DNA of 64,000 nucleotides from Diphasiastrum complanatum (GCA_029204225.1 CM055106.1:16981314-17045313); one strand, 5' to 3'. Numbered from the stretch's first letter, positions 1-12,324 are shown. Made by a program: numbers and translations. The notes: generated by a model not told the origin, from the sequence alone.

Positions 1-2140
1 AACTTGAGTGAGACCTTTGTGAATATCTAAGTATCAATTACTTCCAATTTTTTGTGAGGTAGAAGGAAAAAGATCTTTGTAGATCTTCCATTTTGTGAAA
101 AAAAGACACAAATTTGGTTGAAAAGAGTGATACCTTTCCAACAACAAGCTCTCAAACATACTGCACTTCACTCTTCAAGCATTCACAAAACTCAAAGTGC
201 TTCCAAACTCAACAAGACATGAGTTTTAACACACACCTAATTACTCCAAGAGACAACACCGTAATGACATTCTCACAAAATTTCTCCACTCAACCCCCAT
301 CACCAAAAAATGGGACTAGCCTTAAACAACTTCAATCAACCAACCATGCCAACCACAACCAATACATCCAATCACATCAAGCATTCAAGCCTAACCCTAA
401 AAGGTATAAGCTTGCTAGTAAAACAACCCACCACCAAAACAACATGAACCACAAACATTGTACAAATCAACAACCAAACAATGGTAAGAGACTACAAACC
501 GTCCATCAAGCATACCATGCTTCACCCTCAACATTCATCACACACAACTGGAATTGCATGCTAACACTCATAACATCACAAGGAAACTAACCAATAAAGC
601 CACTAACACAAGCTAACCCACAAAATTACTCACCCTAAAAGCCATGAAGCTCTCCTCCGAAGACAACAAGAATCCAAAATAACCAACTCTCTATAATACA
701 AAGAGTGAGCTCCTTCTTATAGCCAATCATCAACGGTCTCCCTTCAAGATGGGTTCTTGCCAAACTTCATGCACTTCAGGCCTTTCTTGTCAATTGTCCA
801 CACCCTATTGGAAAGTATACCAAGTGGCCTCCATGAGAGGGTGGGGGAGTGGTGCATTCAACGCCTCCCTCTTGGGTACACCCAAAACTAGCATAGATGG
901 TCACTTTTGTCAAAAGCTAGTGGGTGGACCCTTCAAGATTTTTAGCTTCCAAGGTCTTTTGCCCATTATCATCCAAATTTGGGTGGTACCCTTTGTCAAC
1001 CCCCATTTTTGTAGGTGGCCTTCATATTTCTTAATACCCCATTTGGCCTCTGCTTGATTTTTCTGAAGTGTGTGTGGGGTGGCCCGTTCATTGATTTTTA
1101 CCCTATTGAGTAACCAACTTGGCCCGCACATTTTGCTTATTTCCCGGAACTTGCCCAAATTTTGTCGTTAGAGTTTCCATGATTGTTCAATACTGCCCCA
1201 ACAATTCTCGATCCCGTTTTTGCATGAAATTTTTTCTTCGACGACTCTTTCCCTGAAACTGACTTTTGTGGCATGTCAAACAATAGGAGGAGTGGTTCCT
1301 CAATTTTGGAGCAACGCAACATATGACAAGCCATCAAGAATGAATTGCATGACTCGACAAACTTTTTTCCCTGAAAAATACACTGGGTAATCATATACTA
1401 GTAAAAATTGACTCAATACATGGTGAGATCTTAGCACGGCTATGCCAACTATTTTATTTTGTAACTGACTAATTTTAAAAGTCATACAATATTTTTACCA
1501 GACATTTCTAAGGTTGCAAAATTTTCTCTAGCCACTTTTAGGGCGGATCGGGCCAATTCTATAGGCAATTTGTGCCAATTTTTACTACTAGCTGGTTTTA
1601 CATGCCGGTTTTTTAACAATTTTGTGAAAATAAACCTCAATATTAGCCCAATTTTCCGTGTGGAAATATTGGCTAACATCTTCGTCTACTTGCTCTACAA
1701 TGTTATGCAAGTAAGATTGACATATTCATCCATATGTTGGTTAATTGTAAGCATTTTTGAATTTTTTATCAGATTAAGTGGATCATTCTCAAAGGACACT
1801 CGTCTTCATAAAGAAATTAAGCTGAGCTATGATTGAAAGTTTAGAGAAGTAGCATGAAATGTTGTTAGTGTGTGTGCTAGTCCTTTTTGCATACATGAAT
1901 TTGGTGATAAAAAATGGCTTGGCATTAATGATCTTTGTGTTCATAATGAGACAAGGAGTTATCAAATATTTTCCAAGAAGAAGAAGCTACATCAAAGAAG
2001 AACAAGCCTTGGGATCAAGAATCCTTTTGAAGCATGTAAGAAATCATTGTCAATGATGCTAGGATGGTGTGAAGAACTTCAAGGTACTCGAGAATGGATC
2101 TATATCAAGGAAGTTCTATCTTGGTTATGGTGATCCTGCA
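1..2140. other. Anonymous intergenic sequence
   Basis: I see no supportable gene here. The longest frame (114-590, plus) is rich in Asn, Gln, His and Thr because the strand is rich in A and C; it has no recognisable domain and is probably chance. The stretch 1,130-1,700 is AT-rich and unassigned. The last few hundred bases (about 1,860-2,130) may be decayed retroelement coding sequence, because they lead directly into a copia RNase H end, but I could not align them residue by residue. Confidence 0.5.
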
Positions 2141-2271
2141 TCAACGTGAGATTTATTGGTTGATATTCTCACTGATTCCTTGCCAAAGGATCCATTTAGC
2201 AAGTTAAGATTAACCCTTCAAGTTACAGGTAAATTTAGCATACTTTAATCAAGCTAATTTGAGGAGGAGTG
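2141..2271 (+). pseudogene. Ty1/copia RNase H C-terminal remnant with polypurine tract
   Basis: Read on the plus strand, the segment gives a phrase like VDILTDSLPKDPFSKLRL, the decayed counterpart of the ADIFTKPL-type motif that ends copia RNase H domains. About 60 bp later comes a purine run (GAGGAGGAGTG, 2,261-2,271), the expected plus-strand primer for copia reverse transcription, abutting an LTR that begins with TG. Everything upstream of the last 30 or so residues is lost or unrecognisable. It is a dead 3' end. Confidence 0.6.
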
Positions 2272-2636
2272 TGAAAAATACAAATAATTGCCTGATTAAA
2301 CCATATGTTCATATACATAGGATGATCACACATGTGTGGAGCCTATTCCCATGTGTGAAGGTTAGGTCTAGGTAGGCTAGTACCAATTCTTAAGAGTAGA
2401 TAAGGTCAATTTTCAATCTTCAATAAGTTAGAATCCATTTCCTTGAATTTAGGAATTTTAGAGAGGTGCAATTTGCTTGGATGCCTCTAAATTAGGGGCA
2501 GACTTTAGGATTAGGTTAAGGACTGACCACGTGGCACCCTTCACACATGTGACATCAACTCAGACTAGCATGAGCGTCATCACTTTTTGTATATGCTCTT
2601 TTTGGAGCTCATTGAATAGATCCATAGATCTTCACA
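2272..2636 (+). repeat. Copia LTR (365 bp)
   Basis: The segment starts TGAAAAATA directly after a polypurine tract and ends TTCACA directly before a tRNA-Met-like primer-binding sequence, so both edges follow the TG...CA rule for LTRs. It is flanked on its left by retroelement 3' coding sequence and on its right by a primer site, an LTR shared between two internal regions. No second copy was found in the window. Confidence 0.65.
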
Positions 2637-2650
2637 TGGTATTAGAGCCT
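2637..2650 (+). other. Copia primer-binding site
   Basis: TGGTATTAGAGCCT directly follows the LTR. It differs by one base from TGGTATCAGAGCC, the initiator-tRNA-Met primer site usual in plant copia elements, which occurs intact at two other places in this window on the other strand. Confidence 0.65.
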
Positions 2651-2889
2651 CGTGCAAGATTGTAATATCATTTTTTGGTTGTGGAAATTTTTTGCTTGCC
2701 CTGAGATATGCTGGATCCAATGACCCTTGAGACTTGGTGGCAAATGATGCTCCTACTTGTCGTAAAATGTGGGCGACCGGTAGCGAAAGCTGGAAGCTTG
2801 AACGTAGGCGTGTAGGATCGGAAATGCAGCAGTTAGCAGCATAAATATTCAAGATGAATGATTCATACAAATCGCACAAATGAACAATA

Positions 2890-3438
2890 CAGTAGTGAGA
2901 AAAAAAATTGCACTTTGATTAATATCAAAACAAATGAGTACAATGCTTGAAGTGATAACTTCAGCTTGATTGTTGAGCGTGATTACTCTGGCTACATATA
3001 ACTCTGATAATGATAAAACCTAAACTTAGCTTGATTCAGCTTGTAGTATATATTTACAAGTGTCTTCTAAATATCTTACAATTACTGAATGCTATTTACA
3101 CCAGCTTTTGTATGTACAAAGTAGGTAACCGCCCTTTGGATATTTTAGCTATCTAGTTGTTTTTAGGGTTGATGATAAGTTGGTGACGTCAGTCTGCCAC
3201 TGTTGCAAAAAACTCGAAAAACCCAAGGGTGCCTTTAAATTGTTTTAAGGCAGGTCTTCGCCTTTTTCCCGAAGGTGCAAAACATGCGAAGAAGGCGAAA
3301 GTGCCTGGAAAAATGGTTAAGACACAAAAAATCCCCAAAGGAAATAATGCGAAGGTCCGAATTACATAGTCATCCTTTGGTTTTCAAGATGCTCATTACT
3401 TGAACGATTTGTTTAGGTTGAGCATAAGAAATCTAACA
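2890..3438 (-). repeat. 3' LTR of the minus-strand copia at 3.4-5.4 kb
   Basis: On the minus strand the LTR begins TGTTAGATT at 3,438, right after a polypurine tract. The start is well supported. The far end is not: no clear CA terminus or duplicated flank could be found, so 2,890 is approximate. The start resembles the LTR at 36,213 (TGTTGGATT) and the mutated one at about 25,708, suggesting one family. Confidence 0.5.
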
Positions 3439-5395
3439 CCCCCCCTTAATGTGGATCCTGAAAAATCTTGATTAGATTTAACATTCGCTAAATCTGAGAT
3501 GTTGCTCCTTTGATAGAGCCTTTGTGAAGTAATTTGCTGCCATGTAGTTTGTTTTGTAGAAAACCAATGCTACTTCCTTGCTATGCACTTTCTCTTTAAG
3601 GTAATGATACCTGTTTTCGATATGTTTGCTTCGAGAGTGAGATCTTGGATTGGGAGATAACGCTATTATGCTTTGATTGTCACAATAGATTGTTATAGGA
3701 AGTGTTTGTGCAAGGTTGATGTCTGCAAGCAGTTTTCTTAACCAGATCTCCTCTTTGATTTCATTTGTGATAGCTATGTATTCAGATTTCGTTGATGAAT
3801 ATGCAACTGAGGTATGCTTCCAACTGTTCCATGAGATTGGGCCTTGGTTGTATAAAAATACAAATCCAAAAGTTGATTTTCTGGTATCGACATCTTTTGC
3901 CCAATCTGCATCTGTGTAGGCTTCAAGGATGTTGGCAGTTTCGTTGTCTCCGTAGCAGATGCTGAGAGTTTTCGTTGCTTAGATGTACCTCATGACCTTT
4001 GTTAGCACTTTCCAGTGAGTTACACCTGGATTTGATAGGAACTGGCTAAGTGTATTGATCGAATATGCAAGGTTTGGTCGCGTGTAGATCATTGTGTACA
4101 TCAGTGAGCCAATGATGGATTGAAATGGGTAGTGCTTCATTTCCTCTTTTTTTGCCTCAGTTTGAGGAGATAGTTCCTTTGATAATTTTAGTCTAGGATC
4201 GAGTGGAAAGTGACTTGGTTTGTAGTTGGCCATACCATATTTTTCCAGCACGTTATTGAGATATCATTGCTGACTGATAAAAATTAGTCTACTGAATCGA
4301 GCTCGTTGGATTTGAATTCCGAGACAATAGTGGGCTGGACCCATGTCAATCATCTTGTATTCCTGGGCCAGCATGCATCTTCATCATATTCAGATTGTTA
4401 CTAAATAAGAGTGTATCATCTACATAGAGAGTGATGATGATGAAGTAATTCGATACATTCGAGTCTACTGAGTTTGGAATAAAATCATTTTCAATCAGAA
4501 ATGCATTGATTTTCTAGAACCAGGCTCTGGGTGATTGTTTCAGCTCATAGAGAGCCTTGTAGATTTTGCATACAAGGTGTTGTTGCTTGCTGTTGAGTTC
4601 ATATCCCTCTGGCTGCATCATATAAATTTCATCTTCGATGGTTCCATTGAGGAAAGCGGTCTGGACATCCATCTCATGGACTTGAAGATCTGTTGCGGCT
4701 GCAAAGGAGAAAAGTAGGCGGATTGAAGCATGTTTGACAACTTGGTTGAAGGATTCTAAATAGTCTAGATCTGGAATTTGGTTGTAGCCTTTGGCACAAA
4801 TGTCGCTATGTACAAGGTCAAGCAAGCCTTTGGAAGTATGAACTGAGTCTAAAATAAAAGGGCTTCTTGCATGCTTGCTTATAATACAACTTTTGCATGG
4901 AGAAGTTGGCTTTCTACCAGATGTACTAGTCTGTGAGCAGACATTTGCAAAATACTGTTGAAATTAAGATGGCCAAGTCTGAAATGCCATAGCATATCAG
5001 TTGATTCATAAGTGGTTGTGTGAAGAGCTTGACTGTTAGAAGAGTACAGTGGCTGAGTTTGTAAAAATAGTCGTTTCTTCTTCCGAAGGCTAGAACCTTC
5101 CGAGATTTGTCAAGAATTGTGCATCCTTCTGTATCAAATTCTACCCTCCGACCTGAATTGATGATTTTGCTAACTGAGAGCAAATTTTTGGTCAGATTTG
5201 GAATGTGGAGAACGTTGGACAGCAATTTGACTTCACCTCTTTTGAACTCAACTCTGACTATTCCTTCACCTTCGATTGAATGTGATGAGTTGTCTCCAAG
5301 TTGCACAACCTGAGAGTGGGTGAATGACTTATAGTCTTTGAACCAGTCGCGATGGTGAGTCATGTGTTGGGTTGCACCAGAATCTAGATACTAGA
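3439..5395 (-). pseudogene. Ty1/copia pol pseudogene with internal deletion
   Basis: In transcription order this minus-strand relic holds a protease motif YLDSGATQHMT (about 5,355-5,390) and its downstream domain (to 4,950), a GAG-pre-integrase end leading into LDLVHSDICA (near 4,800), then reverse transcriptase directly (KGYNQIPDLDY through MDVQTAFLNG to YELKQSPRAWF, 4,514-4,795). The RT C-terminus with SIIGSLMYTMIYTRPN follows (3,979-4,251), and an RNase H end like FTKALSKEQHLRF (about 3,500). A polypurine tract lies at 3,439-3,450. Almost all of integrase is missing; stops and frame breaks occur throughout. Gag is not recognisable. Dead element. Confidence 0.85.
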
Positions 5396-6940
5396 ATTGA
5401 TATCTTGTGGTTCTCCGACTTTGGTCATGAACTCAACTTCATCTTTCTCTTGTTGCTAGATTGAGTGACTGGTTGTTGTACTGTGTGCTTGTTGTTGGAA
5501 CTGCAAATTTGAACGTCTTAAATTGATTGCATATACATGAATATAAGTGTATAGGTGTGTGCACAAGTGAATGATCATCAACAAATGTAGTAAAGCCTTT
5601 TGTGTTTTCATCATAAGAAATCAACAAAAGTTAATGTTGGAATGGCAAAGAGGAGCCACAACCCATGCTCAAAGAAATACCATAAGTAGAAGTGGGACTT
5701 TGTTCAAAGTGGATATAAGTGGTAAATGTCTAAGTGTTTAATGTCCCCTGTATCTGCAAAATAGTTTTTGCACTGGTTGGAACGTTGAAGAGGTCAAATT
5801 CGATCCTGAACCAGAATTTGGTCCAGTCTGCATGTTGCTCTTCTTGTCAGTATAGCCTGACTTTGTAGATCTCTTGGATCTATATTTCTAATTTTTTGAA
5901 TATAGATCTTGAGGATCCGATCCTGAGCCCGAGGAGGATGCAAATCTTCTGATCTCCTCTTTTAGGAGCTCACATTGCTACATATTTGTTGATGATTGTC
6001 TCAATATATTCTACTATAGGTCATCATGATTATGGTTCGTACCACTTAGGAAATTCTTCCATCACTTAAATCATTCGCTTCTACACGTGTCATTATTTGG
6101 TCCTTGATAAGTTCACATATAGATGGCAATGTTATCGACTCGGTCAAACCATCGTTATAGCATGGTCAAGCATTCAAATATACATAAGTATTCAGGGATT
6201 TATGCTCCTTCATGTCTAGTTTCCATGTCTATAAAAGCCATGATATTGAAATTTTGACAAACTCTTGCAAACATTTTCAAGTGTTGGTCAAAATTGTCTC
6301 ATTGGATGTTAGATGTTTTTCACTTCAAAAGTGAATTCATAACACATTCCGAACTAAATATCATTCAATCACTATTTAGAAAAGCTTCTTCTTCAAAGCT
6401 TAGCATTCTCAAGCACAGCCCAGTTTGTTAAACATAGTATGTTCAAATAGGCTAACAACCAACCCTCCTTGAATTTGCTATGTTGACAATCAAGTGATCA
6501 AAACTTTCTATTTTTGTATTGTCATAGCTTCTAGGTACTAAAATCATTGGCATATTGAACTGATTGTACACATTTAATTACCTTTTTTTTCCTAAAATCC
6601 ACATTGCCATTGCTTCATACCGTAACGATCTCAACCTCCCATAATGTGTGCACAATACCCATACCATACCCTTCTACCAAACTCCTTGCCAACTTAGGAG
6701 ATGCTAAAAACATTAGAGAAATTGAACGCCTCTTCAAAAGACCAAGTTTTTCTACTCTCCAAGATAAATTCTTCTAAAACTCAAATAAAAGGCCTGGTTC
6801 TTTCAACCTAAACAATCCTAGCTTGGTGGTTTCTAGACAAAATATGGGAAGAAGAAAGAAGTATACAGGATATAAAGGAAAGGAAGGACAAGACAGTGGT
6901 GCAAAAGAAGACTTACCGGTTAAAAAACTGAACTTTTATA
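5396..6940. other. Anonymous sequence, possible decayed gag upstream
   Basis: Upstream of the copia protease (to about 5,960) the minus strand should hold gag, but I could not recognise a capsid or zinc-knuckle motif. From 5,960 to 6,940 nothing is supportable. A splice-acceptor-like TTGCAG ends at about 6,960, just before the frame described next. Confidence 0.4.
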
Positions 6941-6944
6941 GAGT

Positions 6945-7637
6945 TTGACTGGCTTGCAGGATGACGAGGATTTGGATAGAAGAACTCTCACTAGGAATAC
7001 GGTGGATCAACTACAACTCAGCACACACAAGGACAAGACAAAGATCTTTTTACATTTACGCTACTATAATAGGATGTTTGAGACTATTCATGTGAGACAA
7101 TTTTACACTCGCATTTTTTTACAGATCTTTGGCCTTATACACGAGTCCTTCCATGATATTGTGTTTGCTTGGTCATGCTTGCCTAGCATCAAAAGTGAAT
7201 GGTACTTTCCGTTTGATGTTTTCTGCAATTTTGAAATTGAAAATCTACCTTTATGTTCTTGCTCTTCTTTGAAATGTTTCAAAATTTTCATTTTGGAAAA
7301 AATTGATCATGTGTTTACAACAAACTGCAATATAAATAGAAGTAAGTACCTCAAAAAATCTTTAGAAAAAGGTCTTAATCAGATCATGTTGCAACATACG
7401 TGCATATATAGTGTGGCTAACGAACTTTATGACGGTTGGATCAAACTTATGAGCCTTTTACCTGTTTATGCAATGATGGAAGATGCAATGTTAAAACATG
7501 CTGATATTTGTCGACTTGCCGCTCTTGAGTGCTTAAAAAGAAAAAAAATGGATTCAAGGTACAAAAAAAGATTGATGCCAATAATGAACGAATGGTTACT
7601 ACCAATTTATAAGTGGAGAAGAGAGCGAAAGAAGTGA
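6945..7637 (+). CDS. Unrecognised 230-codon reading frame, possibly an exon
   Basis: This frame is uninterrupted for about 690 bp in AT-rich DNA, where stops should be frequent. Its composition is protein-like: a Cys-, Phe- and Ile-rich middle (residues 60-125) and a strongly basic C-terminal end (YKWRRERKK). I recognise no domain. The first codon of the open frame is TTG, not ATG; the first in-frame ATG is about residue 44. A TTGCAG resembling a 3' splice site lies just inside the start, so a terminal exon is possible. No promoter, partner exon or homologue is visible. It could equally be chance or a retroelement relic. Confidence 0.3.
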   Translation: MTGLQDDEDLDRRTLTRNTVDQLQLSTHKDKTKIFLHLRYYNRMFETIHVRQFYTRIFLQIFGLIHESFHDIVFAWSCLPSIKSEWYFPFDVFCNFEIENLPLCSCSSLKCFKIFILEKIDHVFTTNCNINRSKYLKKSLEKGLNQIMLQHTCIYSVANELYDGWIKLMSLLPVYAMMEDAMLKHADICRLAALECLKRKKMDSRYKKRLMPIMNEWLLPIYKWRRERKK

Positions 7638-8020
7638 ATTTGGGCATATTACATTTGTTGCATTGGGCAAGTACATCTTGAAACTATAATCATTCAAGGA
7701 GTAGCCAATAGACCATACAACATGAAGCATGATAATATGCAGCATATACATGTGGTTTTAACACTAATCTTTGTATAGCTTATTATATGACAAGGTTATT
7801 ATGTGCAATGATTCATAGGACCCAAGTGCTATTTAGGCTTTTTTGTTGCTCGTATTGTTGGTTCTTTATGGTGACTTATCAAATCAAAGCATACCACCAT
7901 ATTAGCATCCAAACATTTTGAGTGCTCAAAACTCAATAGCTTCAAAAGTGTCTCATGCATTCCCCTTCAAGTTTTTGACCTATGAAAGAGTCAATATGAG
8001 TGTTCGGGTCAGTGGTGTGT
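7638..8020. other. Anonymous AT-rich spacer
   Basis: Nothing supportable is seen between the unrecognised frame and the compound microsatellite. Confidence 0.4.
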
Positions 8021-8126
<106 letters not shown>

Positions 8127-8189
8127 ACGAAACATAGCTCCACTTGCCAAAGCAAGACCAAACCTTTTGAAACCTTTATTCATAACCCA

Positions 8190-8900
8190 ACAAGGTAAAA
8201 CATAGCTGAAAGCATACAATACTTCAAAAAAAAGCACCATAGAGCGAAACAAATTTCAAGACATCCAGCTAGTACCTGCCACCATCCCACTACACAAAAC
8301 CGCACGAGTTAGCACAATGAGGAAGACAGGTGTCAACGTTGAATGTCAGTTGCTATCCATGTCCAAAATAAATTTAGCAGCCTAACAACTTAAAATATTT
8401 GATGAAAAAATGTAGTCCAATCTTCCCTATGTGAAATGTAATTAATAGCGATAGGCTTTCCCATATTATTACCATATTAGGGCATTCCGCCATTCAGATC
8501 AGTTTTATGGTACTGCTCCGTATCAATTCATAAATTTAAAGCATATGCATTTGAAAAATAACTGTGCTATATAGGTTGCGATTTGCAAACAAGAGATAGC
8601 ATGGATCCGTACTCAGATATGGGGCAAATCCATGCCATACTAATACCTGAACCCATAATAGGTAAAGCACCATTTTCAAAACTCTTGAGCATATCCATGC
8701 TTTCCAAGAGTACACCAGCTGCCGTCGAGTTTCATTAATTTTAGATATCGCTCGTGTCTTAAGAAACAAAACAACAATACATGCATGTGGTTATAATTAA
8801 CCAGGTATTTCATCCTAACACGTGCAATAGGATTAGGGTAAATCCATGCCCTACCAATCCCTACTAGTGTAGCAATCCTTTGCACAGATCCATGCACATT
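8190..8900 (+). repeat. Dispersed repeat, copy 1 (second copy at 46.3 kb)
   Basis: From CCAACAAGGTAAAACATAGC to the ATCCATGC-containing stretches, this sequence is recognisably the same, in the same order and orientation, as 46,281-46,800. Shared phrases include AAAGCACCATA, GAGGAAGA.AGGTGTCA, GCGATAGGC and GAGCATATCCATGCTTTCCA. It has no coding capacity or retroelement motif. The family is unknown to me. Confidence 0.7.
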
Positions 8901-9424
<524 letters not shown>

Positions 9425-9452
9425 CCACCAACCAAATCTGCAGTCCGCGAAT

Positions 9453-9530
9453 CCCTTAGGGGGCAACTAGCTCCCCCTAAGGGAAAGCTGACTGTCCACC
9501 AAGGGAAAGCTGACTGCCCACCAAGGAAGA
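9453..9530. repeat. 11-bp perfect hairpin plus a short tandem repeat
   Basis: CCCTTAGGGGG (9,453-9,463) and CCCCCTAAGGG (9,473-9,483) are exact reverse complements around a 9-base loop. Just after it, the phrase AGGGAAAGCTGACTG.CCACCA occurs twice in tandem (about 9,480-9,525). Function unknown. Confidence 0.7.
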
Positions 9531-9545
9531 GTAAATACTTACAGG

Positions 9546-10374
9546 CAAATCAAAAGATAGTCTAGGAAAAGTTTCTTGTGTAAGCAGTTCATAAATTTAT
9601 TTGCTTCAATCTCGCTAGTCTATTAATAAACCACATTTTAAAATATGAGAGATACCAATTACACCATAGTGGTGAACAATATTCCCTTGATTTGTCTCCA
9701 AGTGTGATTACCAAGTCTGACAATACAATTATGTATCAGCATGGAATTCTATGCACATATTGCATCCATGTCAATAGCATTCCATTCTTCTAAATTTTTC
9801 TTGTTCAAGGACCATTGAAAATCCTCGACTCTTCATTTATAATGAAGAGATTTTCCCTTTGTGAACTTCAAAGCAAACATGATTAGTTTTTTTATAACTG
9901 TTTTAAGACCGTCCGGCCCATCCAAGGGTAAATTTTCGTAACATTTGGAGATGGTACTGTGATTTTGTTCTCCTGAAACTTCCTCTTTCTTCCTTTCTCC
10001 TATGATAAGCCACAGACACAAAATGACAAACTTATTTTTGACCTAGTCACAAAATAGTCAATCTTCCAAACAAGACAAATTTACATCTCAAAAATCCACA
10101 TTTCTCACCTACATTAGTGTGAACCAACCATTGGACCTTCTCTTAAACAATTCTAGTCGAGATTAACTGATAGTACAATTTCTTTTAAATGTCATTAACT
10201 ATCAATTCTCTTTGCAAGCCTGTCGTTGTGATAACACTTCTCACCAGCTTCTCAGCACATTCTCGCAATTCTATGTACGATGCATCTCGAGCCTTGTGGA
10301 AAGCAACAAGACAAAATCGACCAGTGCTTAAATAACCTCTTTTGAATTGTCGTCAAAAAAATTGCATTTTATAG
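9546..10374. other. Anonymous spacer
   Basis: No gene, repeat or retroelement motif could be supported. Confidence 0.4.
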
Positions 10375-10510
10375 AACTTCTCAATTTTTTTAAGACTTTT
10401 ACTTATAAAAAGGTATGTATGCTTGTATAAAAATTCGTCAGACATTTTATGATACTGGTTTTTGAGGAAACTTGATGTTTTCATTCCTACAGTTTTTCTA
10501 TTTTCCCCAA
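10375..10510 (+). repeat. Partial copy of the foldback element at 38.4 kb
   Basis: This stretch follows the left arm of the inverted-repeat element at 38,425-38,738 almost phrase by phrase (CTTATAAAAAGGTATGTATG, ATGATACTGGTTTTTGAG, TTTTCATTCCTACA), with many base differences. The opposite arm was not found, so this is a truncated or half-deleted copy. Confidence 0.5.
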
Positions 10511-10904
10511 CACTGCAATCGACCACTAGACTTCTTTTTCAAGACAAAGGTTATTGAACTGTCAAAGGAAACAACACCTATAGATTGCATATCTCTTTAA
10601 GATATTGGCATACATCCAAATCCACAAATTTGATCATGTACTATCTAAATCCTCTTCAATAGACACAAATCGCCACTGATGGTATCTTTGTGCTAGTCTT
10701 TCAAAAATTTTAATCTAAAGTAGATTCATACCTCAATTTTTAAATGGGCCACTAGATTTTTAGCTTGATTTGATGCCCATTTGCAAATTTTCAACAGCCA
10801 ATTTTTAGTTATCAACTTTCGCTTTAACCACCTCTGAATTTTGAAGAATCAAAAAGATAAAATTTTTAATAATATGGTGCAAATATTCAGAGTATCTTCT
10901 TGGC
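10511..10904. other. Anonymous spacer
   Basis: No supportable feature between the partial foldback copy and the truncated LTR. Confidence 0.4.
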
Positions 10905-11145
10905 TTTCCCTCCAAAATGTAAACCCTACTATTTTTGGTCTAGAGTCAATGTACCCAACATTTGAATTTGAATATACTCAAACTCGACTTCTAACTTTCC
11001 CACACTTTCAAAAAGTGTTTATTCAAATGCAATTTAGACTAATATAACTTTGAAAAGTCAAAGTCAATGGCTAATATGAAATTGGCCTCATTTTGCCAAA
11101 TATAGAAATGTAGCAAATATGACTAAACTAGTTGAATCTTTCACA
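10905..11145 (-). repeat. Truncated copia LTR (same family as 34,349-35,000)
   Basis: On the minus strand this begins TGTGAAAGATTCAACTAG right after a GAGGGAG polypurine tract. It follows the LTR at 34,349 for about 240 bp (AATAAACACTTTTTGAAAGT, TGGGTACATTGA, TAGGGTT.ACATTTTGG) and then similarity stops. The remaining part is deleted or replaced. Confidence 0.8.
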
Positions 11146-11452
11146 CTCCCTCTTCAACTAGTTTTAGCATGGACTTTGATAACACTCCAAGTGATGTCCT
11201 ATGCTTCATGAACAAGTCCATTCCCAATTCTTTGGTGAAGATATCAACTACACATTCTTTTGAGAACACATGTTGAAGCTCCACCTCCTTGGCAATGACT
11301 TGCTCCCTCACATAGTGATATTGCACCTCAATATGCCATGAAGAATCACATAGAATGTAAATGAGATGATTCGTCCATGCTATCAACTTTGAACTCTCTG
11401 GAAAAATACAACAAACAAACAATAAATGTGAGTGATCAGCATTTGCTTGCAT
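11146..11452 (-). pseudogene. Copia RNase H C-terminal remnant
   Basis: The minus-strand frame contains IEVQYHYVREQVIAKEVELQ followed by VVDIFTKELGMDLFMKHRTS and the end KSMLKLVEEGV. It matches the intact-looking C-terminus at 34,160-34,350 nearly word for word. The upstream part of RNase H is out of frame or replaced. The stop lies at the start of the LTR, as in its 34-kb relative. Confidence 0.85.
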
Positions 11453-11556
11453 GTATACTCCTCATTTGTCCTTTGTTGCCATGTATCCACCATAACAATT
11501 CATGAATGAGCCTCCATCTCCACCTTGCCACAAGAAACCATCAAACCTTGGAAATC

Positions 11557-12302
11557 TGTTGGAGGGTTTGCAAATCCCAAGGCAACTCTTACCCTAGTTA
11601 ACAAGTGAGAGGGATTTGGCATCCTGTGTGTGTAAGTCTAACCCAATGATCACATAGAGATTTGATTAATTAGAAAGTTAATAAAGGACTTTAGGCCTTT
11701 TTGCGGGACTTTTAATGTCGTAGGGCCTAAATGTCAAGTTAGTGAATAAAGTTGGGTTTCCCTCCAATTTGGATGGTTCCCACTCTTTTTTAAATTTGAA
11801 TAGTTAGGGAGGCAAAAATGGACCAATAGGATTCAGAGGCCAGGGTCCACCTCTCTACTATAAAAAGGGACCAATTCAAGTTTTCTACACATGTACATAT
11901 CTTCATTTCAATAAAGCAGATTGGTTCTCTTGTGAAATGGATTTATGAATGTCCTTGCTCTCTATCACTTTTCCTCCATCTCTCATGCTTTTATTGTGTT
12001 TGCTAATTGTTGGATCTGATTGTTATTGGGATTGCATGTTTTTATACTTTTTATGAGGGAGAAAGAAAGAGAGAAAAAGAGTAAGCTATCTTCATTGTGG
12101 ATCTAGTGTTAATGGATCTAGTGTTAATGCTTAGGGTTAGTGGATGGTAGAGTTAGATGTGAACCTTCCATTCATGCTGAAATCTGAACTATGCTATCGC
12201 TCTCATGGGAATGAATCTATGCGTGACAACTAACTTCATCTCCTTGATGCTAGATTGATTAGATCTTGGGTTGAAGATAGGCAAAGAAAGAAATCCACTA
12301 TA
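11557..12302 (+). repeat. Left (5') LTR of the non-autonomous element
   Basis: Starts TGTTGGAGGG. The terminal CA is mutated to TA (CACTATA). A TATA-like ACTATAAAAAGGG lies about 300 bp in, and CAATAAAG follows about 50 bp later, consistent with promoter and polyadenylation signals. Confidence 0.92.
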
Positions 12303-12306
12303 ATTT

Positions 12307-12324
12307 TGGCGCCGTTGTTGGGGA
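12307..12324 (+). other. Gypsy-type primer-binding site
   Basis: TGGCGCCGTTGTTGGGGA begins four bases after the LTR. It is the TGGCGCCGTTG.CGGGGA-type site frequent in plant Ty3/gypsy elements, with one change from the copy at 24,357. This ties the element to gypsy rather than copia partners. Confidence 0.88.

Noticed and set aside
114-590. 158-codon plus-strand frame
   Set aside because: Asn/Gln/His/Thr-rich because of A/C-rich sequence; no domain or gene structure around it.
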